Below, in pieces: positions 41,801 through 53,571 of a DNA stretch of 64,000 nucleotides. Origin of the DNA: Strigamia acuminata. Lineage: Eukaryota > Arthropoda > Chilopoda > Geophilomorpha > Linotaeniidae. The DNA lies in NCBI GenBank assembly GCA_949358305.1, contig OX442314.1, forward strand, positions 38,103,211-38,167,210. The letters run 5' to 3'. The position numbers and the translations under genes are program-made. Each line of letters starts with the position of its first letter. The stretch's first letter is position 1. The notes beneath the pieces were generated by a model, which worked only from the letters and a program-made list of their open reading frames with translations, did not search any database and was not told the origin of the DNA.

Positions 41801-44800
41801 TGTGTAAGAGTCGTGCGGGGATCGTGCAGGGGTCGTGCAAGGGTCGTACAGGAGTCGTACAGGGGTAGTCCAGAGGTCGTGCAGAGATTGTCCAGGGGTC
41901 GTGCAGGGGTCGTGCAGGGGTCATGCAGGGGTTGTGCAAGAGTCGTGCAGGGGTAATCCAGGGGTCGTGCAGAGATTGTCCAGGGGTCGTCCAGAGGTTG
42001 TGCAGGGGTCATGCAGGGGTCGTGCAGGAGTTGTGAAGGGGTTGTGTAAGAGTCGTGCGGGGATCGTGCAGGGGTCGTGCAAGGGTCGTACAGGAGTCGT
42101 ACAGGGGTAGTCCAGGGGTCGTGCAGAGATTGTCCAGGGGTCGTGCAGGGGTCGTGCAGGGGTCATGCAGGGGTTGTGCAAGAGTCGTGCAGGGGTCGAG
42201 CAAGAGTCGTGCAGGGGTCGTCCAGGGGTTGTGCAAGGGTCGTCCAGGGGTTGTGCAAGGGTCGTCTAGGGGTCGTCCAGGGGTCGTCTAGGGGTAGTGC
42301 AGGGGTCGTGCAAGGGTCGTACAGGAGTCGTACAGGGGTAGTCCAGGGGTCGTGCAGAGATTGTCCAGGGGTCGAGCAGGGGTCGTGCAGGGGTCATGCA
42401 GGAGTTGTGCAAGAGTCGTGCAGGGGTCGAGCAAGAGTCGTGCAGGGGTCGTCCAGGGGTTGTGCAAGGGTCGTCCAGGGGTTGTGCAAGGGTCGTCTAG
42501 GGGTCGTCCAGGGGTCGTCTAGGGGTAGTGCAGGGGTTGTGCAAGGGTCGTCCAGGGGTTGTGCAAGGGTCGTCTAGGGGTTGTCCAGGGGTCGTCTAGG
42601 GGTAGTGCAGGGGTTGTGCAGGGGTTGTGCAGGTGTTGTGCAGGGGTTGTCCAGGGGTCGTGCAGGGGTCGTCTAGGGGCTGTCTAGGGGTCGTCCAAAA
42701 GTTGTGCAGGGGTTGTGCAGGGGTTGTGCAGAGGTCATGCAGTGGTCATGCTGGAGTTGTGCAGGGGTTGTGCAAGAGTCGTGCAGGGGTCATGCAGGGG
42801 TTGTGCAAGGGTCGTCTAGGGGTCGTCCAAAAGTTGTGCAGGGGTTGTGCAGGGGTTGTGCAGGGGTCATGCAGTGGTCATGCAGGAGTTGTGCAGGGGT
42901 TGTGCAAGAGTCGTGCAGGAGTCATGCAGGGTTTGTGCAAGGGTCGTCTAGGGGTCGTCCAGAGGTTGTGCAGGGGTCATGCAGGGGTCGTGCAGGAGTT
43001 GTGAAGGGGTTGTGTAGGAGTCGTGCGGGGGTCGTGCAGGGGTCGTGCAAGGGTCGTACAGGAGTCGTACAGGGGTAGTCCAGGGGTCGTGCAGAAATCG
43101 TGCAGGGGTCGTGCAGGGGTCGTGCAGGGGTCATGCAGGGGTTGTGCAAGAGTCGTGCAGGGGTCGTCCAGGGGTTGTGCAAGGGTCGTCCAGGGGTTGT
43201 GCAAGGGTCGTCTAGGGGTTGTCCAGGGGTCGTATAGGGGTAGTGCAGGGGTTGTGCAAGGGTCGTCCAGGGGTTGTGCAAGGGTCGTCTAGGGGTTGTC
43301 CAGGGGTCGTCTAGGGGTAGTGCAGGGGTTGTGCAGGGGTTGTGCAGGGGTTGTGCAGGGGTTGTGCAGGGGTCGTACAGGGGTTGTCTAGGGGATGTGC
43401 AGGGGTTGAGCAAGAGTCGTGCAGGGGTCATGCAGGAGTCGTACAGGGGTAGTCCAGAGGTCGTGCAGAGATTGTCCAGGGGTCGTGCAGGGGTCGTGCA
43501 GGGGTCATGCAGGGGTTGTGCAAGAGTCGTGCAGGGGTAATCCAGGGGTCGTGCAGAGATTGTCCAGGGGTCGTCCAGAGGTTGTGCAGGGGTCATGCAG
43601 GGGTCGTGCAGGAGTTGTGAAGGGGTTGTGTAAGAGTCGTGCGGGGATCGTGCAGGGGTCGTGCAAGGGTCGTACAGGAGTCGTACAGGGGTAGTCCAGG
43701 GGTCGTGCAGAGATTGTCCAGGGGTCGTGCAGGGGTCGTGCAGGGGTCATGCAGGGGTTGTGCAAGAGTCGTGCAGGGGTCGAGCAAGAGTCGTGCAGGG
43801 GTCGTCCAGGGGTTGTGCAAGGGTCGTCCAGGGGTTGTGCAAGGGTCGTCTAGGGGTCGTCCAGGGGTCGTCTAGGGGTAGTGCAGGGGTCGTGCAAGGG
43901 TCGTACAGGAGTCGTACAGGGGTAGTCCAGGGGTCGTGCAGAGATTGTCCAGGGGTCAAGCAGGGGTCGTGCAGGGGTCATGCAGGAGTTGTGCAAGAGT
44001 TGTGCAGGGGTCGAGCAAGAGTCGTGCAGGGGTCGTCCAGGGGTTGTGCAAGGGTCGTCCAGGGGTTGTGCAAGGGTCGTCTAGGGGTCGTCCAGGGGTC
44101 GTCTAGGGGTAGTGCAGGGGTTGTGCAAGGGTCGTCCAGGGGTTGTGCAAGGGTCGTCTAGGGGTTGTCCAGGGGTCGTCTAGGGGTAGTGCAGGGGTTG
44201 TGCAGGGGTTGTGCAGGTGTTGTGCAGGGGTTGTCCAGGGGTCGTGCAGGGGTCATCTAGGGGCTGTCTAGGGGTCGTCCAAAAGTTGTGCAGGGGTTGT
44301 GCAGGGGTTGTGCAGAGGTCATGCAGTGGTCATGCAGGAGTTGTGCAGGGGTTGTGCAAGAGTCGTGCAGGGGTCATGCAGGGGTTGTGCAAGGGTCGTC
44401 TAGGGGTCGTCCAAAAGTTGTGCAGGGGTTGTGCAGGGGTTGTGCAGGGGTCATGCAGTGGTCATGCAGGAGTTGTGCAGGGGTTGTGCAAGAGTCGTGC
44501 AGGAGTCATGCAGGGTTTGTGCAAGGGTCGTCTAGGAGTCGTCCAGAGGTTGTGCAGGGGTCATGCAGGGGTCGTGCAGGAGTTGTGAAGGGGTTGTGTA
44601 GGAGTCGTGCGGGGGTCGTGCAGGGGTCGTGCAAGGGTCGTACAGGAGTCGTACAGGGGTAGTCCAGGGGTCGTGCAGAAATCGTGCAGGGGTCGTGCAG
44701 GGGTCGTGCAGGGGTCATGCAGGGATTGTGCAAGAGTCGTGCAGGGGTCGTCCAGGGGTTGTGCAAGGGTCGTCCAGGGGTTGTGCAAGGGTCGTCTAGG

Positions 44801-47800
44801 GGTTGTCCAGGGGTCGTATAGGGGTAGTGCAGGGGTTGTGCAAGGGTCGTCCAGGGGTTGTGCAAGGGTCGTCTAGGGGTTGTCCAGGGGTCGTCTAGGG
44901 GTAGTGCAGGGGTTGTGCAGGGGTTGTGCAGGGGTTGTGCAGGGGTTGTGCAGGGGTCGTACAGGGGTTGTCTAGGGGATGTGCAGGGGTTGAGCAAGAG
45001 TCGTGCAGGGGTCATGCAGGGGTTGTGCAAGGGTCGTCCAGAGGTTGTGCAGGGGTCGTGCAGGAGTCGTGCAGGAGTTGTGAAGGAGTTGTGTAAGAGT
45101 CGTGCGGGGATCGTGCAGGGGTCGTGCAAGGGTCGTACAGGAGTCGTACAGGGGTAGTCCAGAGGTCGTGCAGAGATTGTCCAGGGGAAGTGCAGGGGTC
45201 GTGCAGGGGTCATGCAGGGGTTGTGCAAGAGTCGTGCAGGGGTAGTCCAGGGGTCGTGCAGAGATTGTCCAGGGGTCGTCCAGAGGTTGTGCAGGGGTCA
45301 TGCAGGGGTCGTGCAGGAGTTGTGAAGATTTTGTGTAAGAGTCGTGCGGGGATCGTGCAGGGGTCGTGCAAGGGTCGTACAGGAGTCGTACAGGGGTAGT
45401 CCAGGGGTCGTGCAGAGATTGTCCAGGGGTCGTGCAGGGGTCGTGCAGGGATCATGCAGGGGTTGTGCAAGAGTCGTGCAGGGGTCGAGCAAGAGTCGTG
45501 CAGGGGTCGTCCAGGGGTTGTGCAAGGGTCGTCTAGGGGTTGTCCAGGGGTCGTCTAGGGGTAGTGCAGGGGTTGTGCAGGAGTTGTGCAGGGGTTGTGC
45601 AGAGGTTGTGCAAGGGTCGTCCAGGGGTTGTGCAAGGGTCGTCTAGGAGTCGTCCAGGGGTTGTCTAGGGGTCGTGCAGGGGTCATGCAGAGATTGTCCA
45701 GGGGTCATGCAGAGATTGTCCAGGGGTCGTGCAGGGGTCGTCTAGGGGTTGTCTAGGGGTCGTCCAAAAGTTGTGCAGGGGTTGTGCAGGGGTTGTGCAG
45801 GGGTCATGCAGTGGTCATGCAGGAGTTGTGCAGGGGTTGTGCAAGAGTCGTGCAGGGGTCATGCAGGGGTTGTGCAAGGGTCGTCCAGAGGTTGTGCAGG
45901 GGTCATGCAGGGGTCGTGCAGGAGTTGTGAAGGGGTTGTGTAAGAGTCGTGCGGGGATCGTGCAGGGGTCGTGCAAGGGTCGTACAGGAGTCGTACAGGG
46001 GTAGTCCAGGGGTCGTGCAGAGATTGTCCAGGGGTCGTGCAGGGGTCGTGCAGGGGTCATGCAGGGGTTGTGCAAGAGTCGTGCAGGGGTAGTCCAGGGG
46101 TCGTGCAGAGATTGTCCAGGGGTCGTCCAGAGGTTGTGCAGGGGTCATGCAGGGGTCGTGCAGGAGTTGTGAAGGGGTTGTGTAAGAGTCGTGCGGGGAT
46201 CGTGCAGGGGTCGTGCAAGGGTCGTACAGGAGTCGTACAGGGGTAGTCCAGGGGTCGTGCAGAGATTGTCCAGGGGTCGTGCAGGGGTCGTGCAGGGGTC
46301 ATGCAGGGGTTGTGCAAGAGTCGTGCAGGGGTCGAGCAAGAGTCGTGCAGGGGTCGTCCAGGGGTTGTGCAAGGGTCGTCCAGGGGTTGTGCAAGGGTCG
46401 TCTTTCGGTCGTCCAGGGGTCGTCTAGGGGTAGTGCAGGGGTCGTGCAAGGGTCGTACAGGAGTCGTACAGGGGTAGTCCAGGGGTCGTGCAGAGATTGT
46501 CCAGGGGTCGTGCAGAGATTGTCCAGGGGTCGAGCAGGGGTCGTGCAGGGGTCATGCAGGGGTTGTGCAAGAGTCGTGCAGGGGTCGAGCAAGAGTCGTG
46601 CAGGGGTCGTCTAGAGGTTGTGCAAGGGTCGTCCAGGGGTTGTGCAAGGGTCGTCTAGGGGTCGTCCAGGGGTCGTCTAGGGGTAGTGCAGGGGTTGTGC
46701 AAGGGTCGTCCAGGGGTTGTGCAAGGGTCGTCTAGGGGTTGTCCAGGGGTCGTCTAGGGGTAGTGCAGGGGTTGTGCAGGAGTTGTGCAGGGGTTGTGCA
46801 GGGGTTGTGCAGGGGTTGTCTAGGGGTCGTGCAGGGGTCGTCTAGGGGCTGTCTAGGGGTCGTCCAAAAGTTGTGCAGGGGTTGTGCAGGGGTTGTGCAG
46901 GGGTCATGCAGTGGTCATGCAGGAGTTGTGCAGGGGTTGTGCAAGAGTCGTGCAGGGGTCATGCAGGGGTTGTGCAAGGGTCGTCTAGGGGTCGTCCAAA
47001 AGTTGTGTAGGGGTTGTGCAGGGGTTGTGCAGGGGTCATGCAGTGGTCATGCAGGAGTTGTGCAGGGGTTGTGCAAGAGTCGTGCAGGAGTCATGCAGGG
47101 TTTGTGCAAGGGTCGTCTAGGGGTCGTCCAGAGGTTGTGCAGGGGTCATGCAGGGGTCGTGCAGGAGTTGTGAAGGGGTTGTGTAGGAGTCGTGCGGGGG
47201 TCGTGCAAGGGTCGTACAGGAGTCGTACAGGGGTAGTCCAGGGGTCGTGCAGAAATCGTCCAGGGGTCGTGCAGGGGTCGTGCAGGGGTCATGCAGGGGT
47301 TGTGCAAGAGTCGTGCAGGGGTCGTCCAGGGGTTGTGCAAGGGTCGTCCAGGGGTTGTGCAAGGGTCGTCTAGGGGTCGTCCAGGGGTCGTATAGGGGTA
47401 GTGCAGGGGTTGTGCAAGGGTTGTCCAGGGGTTGTGCAAGGGTCGTCTAGGGGTTGTCCGGGGGTCGTCTAGGGGTAGTGCAGGGGTTGTGCAGGGGTTG
47501 TGCAGGGGTTGTGCAGGGGTCGTACAGGGGTTGTCTAGGGGATGTGCAGGGGTTGAGCAAGAGTCGTGCAGGGGTCATGCAGGGGTTGTGCAAGGGTCGT
47601 CCAGAGGTTGTGCAGGGGTCGTGCAGGGGTCGTGCAGGAGTTGTGAAGGGGTTGTGTAAGAGTTGTGCGGGGATCGTGCAGGGGTCGTGCAAGGGTCGTA
47701 CAGGAGTCGTACAGGGGTAGTCCAGGGGTCGTGCAGAGATTGTCCAGGGGTCGTGCAGGGGTCGTGCAGGGGTCATGCAGGGGTTGTGCAAGAGTCGTGC

Positions 47801-49194
47801 AGGGGTAGTCCAGGGGTCGTGCAGAGATTGTCCAGGGGTCGTCCAGAGGTTGTGCAGGGGTCATGCAGGGGTCGTGCAGGAGTTGTGAAGGTTTTGTGTA
47901 AGAGTCGTGCGGGGATCGTGCAGGGGTCGTGCAAGGGTCGTACAGGAGTCGTACAGGGGTAGTCCAGGGGTCGTGCAGAGATTGTCCAGGGGTCGTGCAG
48001 GGGTCGTGCAGGGGTCATGCAGGGGTTGTGCAAGAGTCGTGCAGGGATCGAGCAAGAGTCGTGCAGGGGTCGTCCAGGGGTTGTGCAAGGGTCGTCTAGG
48101 GGTTGTCCAGGGGTCGTCTAGGGGTAGTGCAGGGGTTGTGCAGGAGTTGTGCAGGGGTTGTGCAGAGGTTGTGCAAGGGTCGTCCAGGGGTTGTGCAAGG
48201 GTCGTCTAGGAGTCGTCCAGGGGTTGTCTAGGGGTCGTGCAGGGGTCGTCTAGGGGTTGTCTAGGGGTCGTCCAAAAGTTGTGCAGGGGTTGTGCAGGGG
48301 TTGTGCAGGGGTCATGCAGTGGTCATGCAGGAGTTGTGCAGGGGTTGTGCAAGAGTCGTGCAGGGGTCATGCAGGGGTTGTGCAAGGGTCGTCCAGAGGT
48401 TGTGCAGGGGTCATGCAGGGGTCGTGCAGGAGTTGTGAAGGGGTTGTGTAAGAGTCGTGCGGGGATCGTGCAGGGGTCGTGCAAGGGTCGTACAGGAGTC
48501 GTACAGGGGTAGTCCAGGGGTCGTGCAGAGATTGTCCAGGGGTCGTGCAGGGGTCGTGCAGGGGTCATGCAGGGGTTGTGCAAGAGTCGTGCAGGGGTAG
48601 TCCAGGGGTCGTGCAGAGATTGTCCAGGGGTCGTCCAGAGGTTGTGCAGGGGTCATGCAGGGGTCGTGCAGGAGTTGTGAAGGGGTTGTGTAAGAGTCGT
48701 GCGGGGATCGTGCAGGGGTCGTGCAAGGGTCGTACAGGAGTCGTACAGGGGTAGTCCAGGGGTCGTGCAGAGATTGTCCAGGGGTCGTGCAGGGGTCGTG
48801 CAGGGGTCATGCAGGGGTTGTGCAAGAGTCGTGCAGGGGTCGAGCAAGAGTCGTGCAGGGGTCGTCCAGGGGTTGTGCAAGGGTCGTCTAGGGGTTGTCC
48901 AGGGGTCGTCTAGGGGTAGTGCAGGGGTTGTGCAGGAGTTGTGCAGGGGTTGTGCAGAGGTTGTGCAAGGGTCGTCCAGGGGTTGTGCAAGGGTCGTCTA
49001 GGAGTCGTCCAGGGGTTGTCTAGGGGTCGTGCAGGGGTCGTCTAGGGGTTGTCTAGGGGTCGTCCAAAAGTTGTGCAGGGGTTGTGCAGGGGTTGTGCAG
49101 GGGTCATGCAGTGGTCATGCAGGAGTTGTGCAGGGGTTGTGCAAGAGTCGTGCAGGGGTCATGCAGGGGTTGTGCAAGGGTCGTCCAGAGGTTG
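29891..49194 (+). repeat. Giant 11-bp minisatellite, main block
   Basis: Head-to-tail units of GGGGTCGTGCA and single-base variants (GTTGTGCA, GTCATGCA, GTCGTCCA, GTCGTCTA, GTAGTGCA, AGGGTCG) fill 19.3 kb with almost no other sequence. Eleven is not a multiple of three, so all three frames on a strand read the same 11-residue cycle (GVVQGSCRGRA on plus, CTTPARPLHDP on minus). This gives many accidental ORFs up to 240 codons. Variant order repeats at 242 bp and at 1.5-2.6 kb, so whole blocks have been amplified. Confidence 0.97.
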
Positions 49195-49681
49195 CACTGG
49201 AAAAAAAAGCATATTTCCAAACATTTCTAAGTTGAAAATTTATATGGAAAAGTTGAATTTACTATGATGCGGAAATTTTTTGGAAATATGTTGGAAATAT
49301 TTATATATTTCCAAACTTCTGAAAATGGGTAGTAAATCCTAGAGATGAAAAGTCATATTTTCAATTAGTTGTAAATCTGTTGTTTGAAATGTTGTTTCCA
49401 ATCAATTTTCTTTTGGATGGATATGTATTGTAAACTTCATTTCACAATGATTGTAAAAATAATGTAAAAGCAAGAAAATACCTGAAATTTAAATGTAACA
49501 TTTAAATATCTGAAATGTAACAAGAACAAGGTAAAATACAGTCAGGAACAATAAAATTGTATCAAATTTCAACTCAGAAGATAAAATAATGTATAAAACG
49601 GTCCAATTTCGAACCGACATGGACAATATGAAATCGGGCCAATCAGGGCGCAGGGACGGAAAAATTCGTGTCGATGAAACG

Positions 49682-49734
49682 TACCGTCGATGAAACAATC
49701 CGACTCCAGGAGTCGGATTGTTTCATCGACGGTA
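49682..49734. repeat. Perfect palindrome, 26-bp arms, 1-base centre
   Basis: TACCGTCGATGAAACAATCC then GACTCC; centre A; right arm the exact reverse complement. It lies inside the CACTGG element. A GTCGATGAAAC stretch is repeated just before it. Confidence 0.9.
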
Positions 49735-49839
49735 ATCAATGTGAGATTGATTGTATTTTTAATACAATGAATCTCAAATAGATTATTTAACAAAGAAGTT
49801 ACTATTTATAGGAAGTTATGCATTAAACTATTACAAGCC

Positions 49840-49915
49840 ATACTAGCCTAGTGGATAGGGCAGTGGGCTTTAGAACGAAGGGTCCCAGGTTCAATTCCAG
49901 CAGAGGTCAAGGTAA
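49840..49915 (+). ncRNA. tRNA-like pol III module (SINE head)
   Basis: An A-box-like TAGCCTAGTGGATAGG (49844-49859) and a B-box-like GGTTCAATTCC (49888-49898) are spaced as in tRNA genes. The T stem pairs poorly and no acceptor stem closes, so it is not a functional tRNA. A tRNA-derived SINE nested in the element is the best reading. Confidence 0.55.
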
Positions 49916-50350
49916 GAAAAAAGAAAACTATAAGATTAAAATAAATTTAAATAAAACTGTTAATAAAAATGCAAATTGTGATCAAATCAATAAAAACTAA
50001 TTGTTGAATGGTGTTTGAAAAAAAAATCAAACAGTTTAAAAAAAAAAATTGAGTTCATGTATTTAAATTTTTCAAAATGGAGGGTAGTAGATTTTTTATT
50101 GGAAATATATTGGAAATATATTGGAAATAGATTGGAAATATATTATGAAATTTTATAATTACACAATTGAAAATGTTTGTAAAGTGATTGTAAAAAAAGT
50201 CACGGAAATGGTCTCTTTCCAGATTGAAAATATGTTTGGAAAAGACTTATTTTCAATTGTTTGTAAATCTAATTTACAAACTTGTAAAATCCATCTACCT
50301 ATATATTTACAATTCTTTACAAGTGAGTAAATCTGATTTTTTTTCCAGTG

Positions 50351-50942
50351 TTGTGCAGGGGTCATGCAAGGGTCGTGCAGGAGTTGTGAAGGGGTTGTGT
50401 AAGAGTCGTGCGGGGATCGTGCAGGGGTCGTGCAAGGGTCGTACAGGAGTCGTACAGGGGTAGTCCAGGGGTCGTGCAGAGATTGTCCAGGGGTCGTGCA
50501 GGGGTCGTGCAGGGGTCATGCAGGGGTTGTGCAAGAGTCGTGCAGGGGTCGAGCAAGAGTCGTGCAGGGGTCGTCCAGGGGTTGTGCAAGGGTCGTCCAG
50601 GGGTTGTGCAAGGGTCGTCTAGGGGTCGTCCAGGGGTCGTCTAGGGGTAGTGCAGGGGTTGTGCAAGGGTCGTCCAGGGGTTGTGCAAGGGTCGTCTAGG
50701 GGTTGTCCAGGGGTCGTCTAGGGGTAGTGCAGGGGTTGTGCAGGGGTTGTGCAGGGGTTGTGCAGGGGTTGTGCAGGGGTTGTCCAGGGGTCGTGCAGGG
50801 GTCGTCTAGGGGCTGTCTAGGGGTCGTCCAAAAGTTGTGCAGGGGTTGTGCAGGGGTTGTGCAGGGGTCATGCAGTGGTCATGCAGGAGTTGTGCAGGGG
50901 TTGTGCAAGAGTCGTGCAGGGGTCATGCAGGGGTTGTGCAAG
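50351..50942 (+). repeat. 11-bp minisatellite, second block
   Basis: Continuation of the array between the two inserted elements; same unit, same strand, ending GTGCAAG at the LTR. Confidence 0.95.
50939..50942. other. Target site duplication, left
   Basis: CAAG directly before the left LTR; repeated at 61294-61297 after the right LTR. With one copy removed the array reads GTGCAAGGGTCG without a gap. Confidence 0.85.
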
Positions 50943-52995
50943 TGTGACGGTGACAACCACAACTTCCTAGCTCTACTAGTACCGGGTATAAGTCGCATAA
51001 ACAGTGAATATATTGGAGATAAATACAAGACAAAGATGGCTCTCAAAACAACTACATTTATGGTTACCAAACAATATGATCGCTACTAAAGTTATACATG
51101 CGATTAAGCCGACATTTGGCCAGTTAAAAGTATAATTGAACTATACAAAAGTTGGCTGTAAAACAGCCCTGAAATAATATCATTACGTGTCCTGGATTCG
51201 GGAATGGTTTGATCACCACTCGTCCGGGTTTACAGATGTCATCGGGGCCGGTCTGGCTGCGTCCTCGAGTCCGGGATGGCTTCGTGATCCTCGTGGCTTC
51301 TGTCGGTGTGGTTAAGCGTAACTGGGTTCGTGTAATGCTTCGCTGGGTTGATAGATCAGTTGATCCGAGAGGTGCGGTTGACTCATGTGCACCGCCACAA
51401 CTTTGGGAGGATATTGGTTTAAGTAAATGGATTCATTTACTTATCAATATTCCGACTTCGAATTATATTTAATTCGAGATGTTGTGATTTTATTTAGATG
51501 TTCCGCTTTAACAATTGTTGCCAAATTGTTGTTACATTGGGTTCAATGTCATGTAACTAAGTCTTCTTGACTTAATTGTTTTAACTTGTATCCAAGTTAA
51601 TATTGTTCTGTTGATAAAGTAATAATAATTAGGCTTCCCGTCGCAATCACGCAGTTGCCATCGATAAACACGCCTTGCCATGCAGAACTGTATCAAGCGT
51701 CTCCGGCGTAGCAGCACGGTCGTCCATCGAGTGGTTGACGGCACCACATACACCGGGGGTTATAGCTCGCGGCTCCGCACAGCAGTTTAGCCCTTCGTGG
51801 TACTAATGACAAGCTGACTGCTTTGGCTCCGCTCATCATGGGAATTAGTTTACCAAACACTTGGTGCTACTCGTGGTTACTGTCAAACAGACTGCTTTGG
51901 CACCAACAGGCGATGGAACCAACTCCCAATAATAATTGGCGCTACTTGCGGTTACAGAATGCTTTCGTACCGCAAATGACCATTCTGTCCTGCCAGGAGG
52001 ATACTGAATTGCATAGAAGCGAGTTCTCCTCGGCGAGACCGTTGATTGAACATTAGAATCCAACTTAAAACCTTCAATCGGTTAAATGTATTGTTCGGCA
52101 GAACAATGCGCGGTTTCAAGCGATTAAACCATCAACAAGAAACCAAATAACTCATACTAAATACCGTACGAAACATATACCAAATACCGTATAAAAACAT
52201 ATACGAATACCGTATAAATGCCGTATAAACATATACCAAATGCCTTGAATACAAGAACTACGAGTTGACTTATAACTAAGAACTGTGACTGTGTGTGATT
52301 TGACTGATTACTGAACTTCTGACTGACTGACTGACTGACTGACTATTGTCGAGGAATATATATCGATACTGGATTAAGGGATTTGATCACTTATCCAATT
52401 GGAACATGGGTTCCAGGAATCCCGCCAATCCCGTGATACCGGAAGTGGATACGGAGGAGCACAAACGGATTATGCAAATTACTTGGCACAACCGGAACTG
52501 GATACCCAGGACCGGAAATGGATTCCACCAATCAAATCGATCGGTTGATCGGTTGATCACCAAATGTCCTGTCCCGCAGAAACTGATGTTAAACTGTTTT
52601 TAACCATCAATAGACATTAATATATCTTTATATTAATGTTCACAAAGCTTCGTTTTACTCCAATAAATATAGGTTTATATTTATTCACACATTCTTTATT
52701 TATATCTTGAATTTACCGCTAAATCGTAATCGCGCCATCTTGTGGCAACATCGCGCATTGACAAATGCGGGTTTAGCAGACGACTCTTCGTAATTCGGCC
52801 GTGATATACTTATATCATGTAGTGAATGTTATTTAACATTCACTAATACAACATCTTTTGCTTTGAAACCTTATAAATAGCTTTATTTAGGAATTATATC
52901 CATTTTACACAGAATACTGCAAAAATACCGTCATAATGACATAACAGCGCTTTTCCGGAGAAAATAGGCATTTATAGCCATTGTAAACCGTCACA
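50943..52995 (-). repeat. 3' LTR of the LARD-like element (2053 bp)
   Basis: Same length as 59241-61293. Two differences seen by eye, at 50955 (A against G) and 52727 (T against C). Contains a (GACT)n run near 52320, imperfect ATACCGTATAAA repeats near 52160-52235 and only short spurious ORFs. On the minus strand AATAAA motifs occur near 52680-52700. Confidence 0.92.
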
Positions 52996-53010
52996 CATCC
53001 CCCTTAAAAA
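52996..53010 (-). other. Polypurine tract of the LARD-like element
   Basis: On the minus strand TTTTTAAGGGGGATG directly precedes the 3' LTR. The run AAGGGGGA has the right place and composition for plus-strand priming. Confidence 0.7.
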
Positions 53011-53571
53011 CACTACTATATAAAACTTATAGAGTTTTGTTTTTCTCCTAATTAATATAAATGCTGTTTTCGGGCTTGTTATATCTTGAGATGATGTGAC
53101 CTCCACCTCGGAATTGAGTTTTACGTAATACCAATTAACTTATCTGAGTTCTGGATTTCTGCCGAAATAACTTTCCTAATAACACAACTTCAAGTTGAGA
53201 ATTTGTTTTTTCTAGTCTTCTTTTGAAGAAACCTACGTCATCCATAAAATCATCATTTGTAATGTCCCAACATACTTATTTCATATGTTTAGTCAAAATG
53301 TATCGCTATAAATATATAATCATGGATTCAGATGATAAGATTTGACAATTAAAAATCATAATTGTCCCCCTTAATTGTCAAGGCTGGAGTCGATTTTTTA
53401 GAAAGACTTTGGAATTCTTTTATATCATTTGACTAATTTAATTAAACTAGTTGCTTTAAGAATGCAGCATTACATTTCCCAAGATTTTATATTAATTCTA
53501 ACTTTTATATTTTGTCCCCCTTTTCTTTAGAAACGAGGTCATAATTCATAGAGAAAGGATTTTCCTATACT

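Larger units (their letters stand above)
49195..50350. mobile_element. 1156-bp element with CACTGG inverted ends, inside the array
   Basis: Ends CACTGGAAAAAAAA (49195-49208) and its reverse complement (50337-50350), with partial pairing for about 10 bp more. A TTG on both sides (49192-49194 and 50351-50353) fits a 3-bp target duplication. Subterminal TTGGAAATAT motifs recur near both ends (e.g. 50098-50140). No transposase. Short CACT-type ends with a 3-bp duplication point to a CACTA/CMC-like non-autonomous element, but the family is not certain. Confidence 0.75.

Noticed and set aside
29891-49194. Dozens of long ORFs on both strands in the array (up to 240 codons)
   Set aside because: They are one 11-residue cycle per strand produced by an 11-bp tandem repeat in every frame; no start context, no unique sequence.
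29891-49194. Regularly repeated DNA as a CRISPR array
   Set aside because: The units are contiguous 11-mers without spacers, in an intron-bearing eukaryotic setting.
49840-49915. A functional tRNA gene
   Set aside because: A and B boxes are present but the T stem mispairs and there is no closing acceptor stem; SINE-like instead.
52318-52343. (GACT)n run as a regulatory element
   Set aside because: Ordinary microsatellite inside the LTR, identical in both LTR copies by descent.
51209-52603. Short ORFs in the LTRs (also at 59507-60901)
   Set aside because: Below 90 codons, no domain, both strands mixed; LTR sequence explains them.
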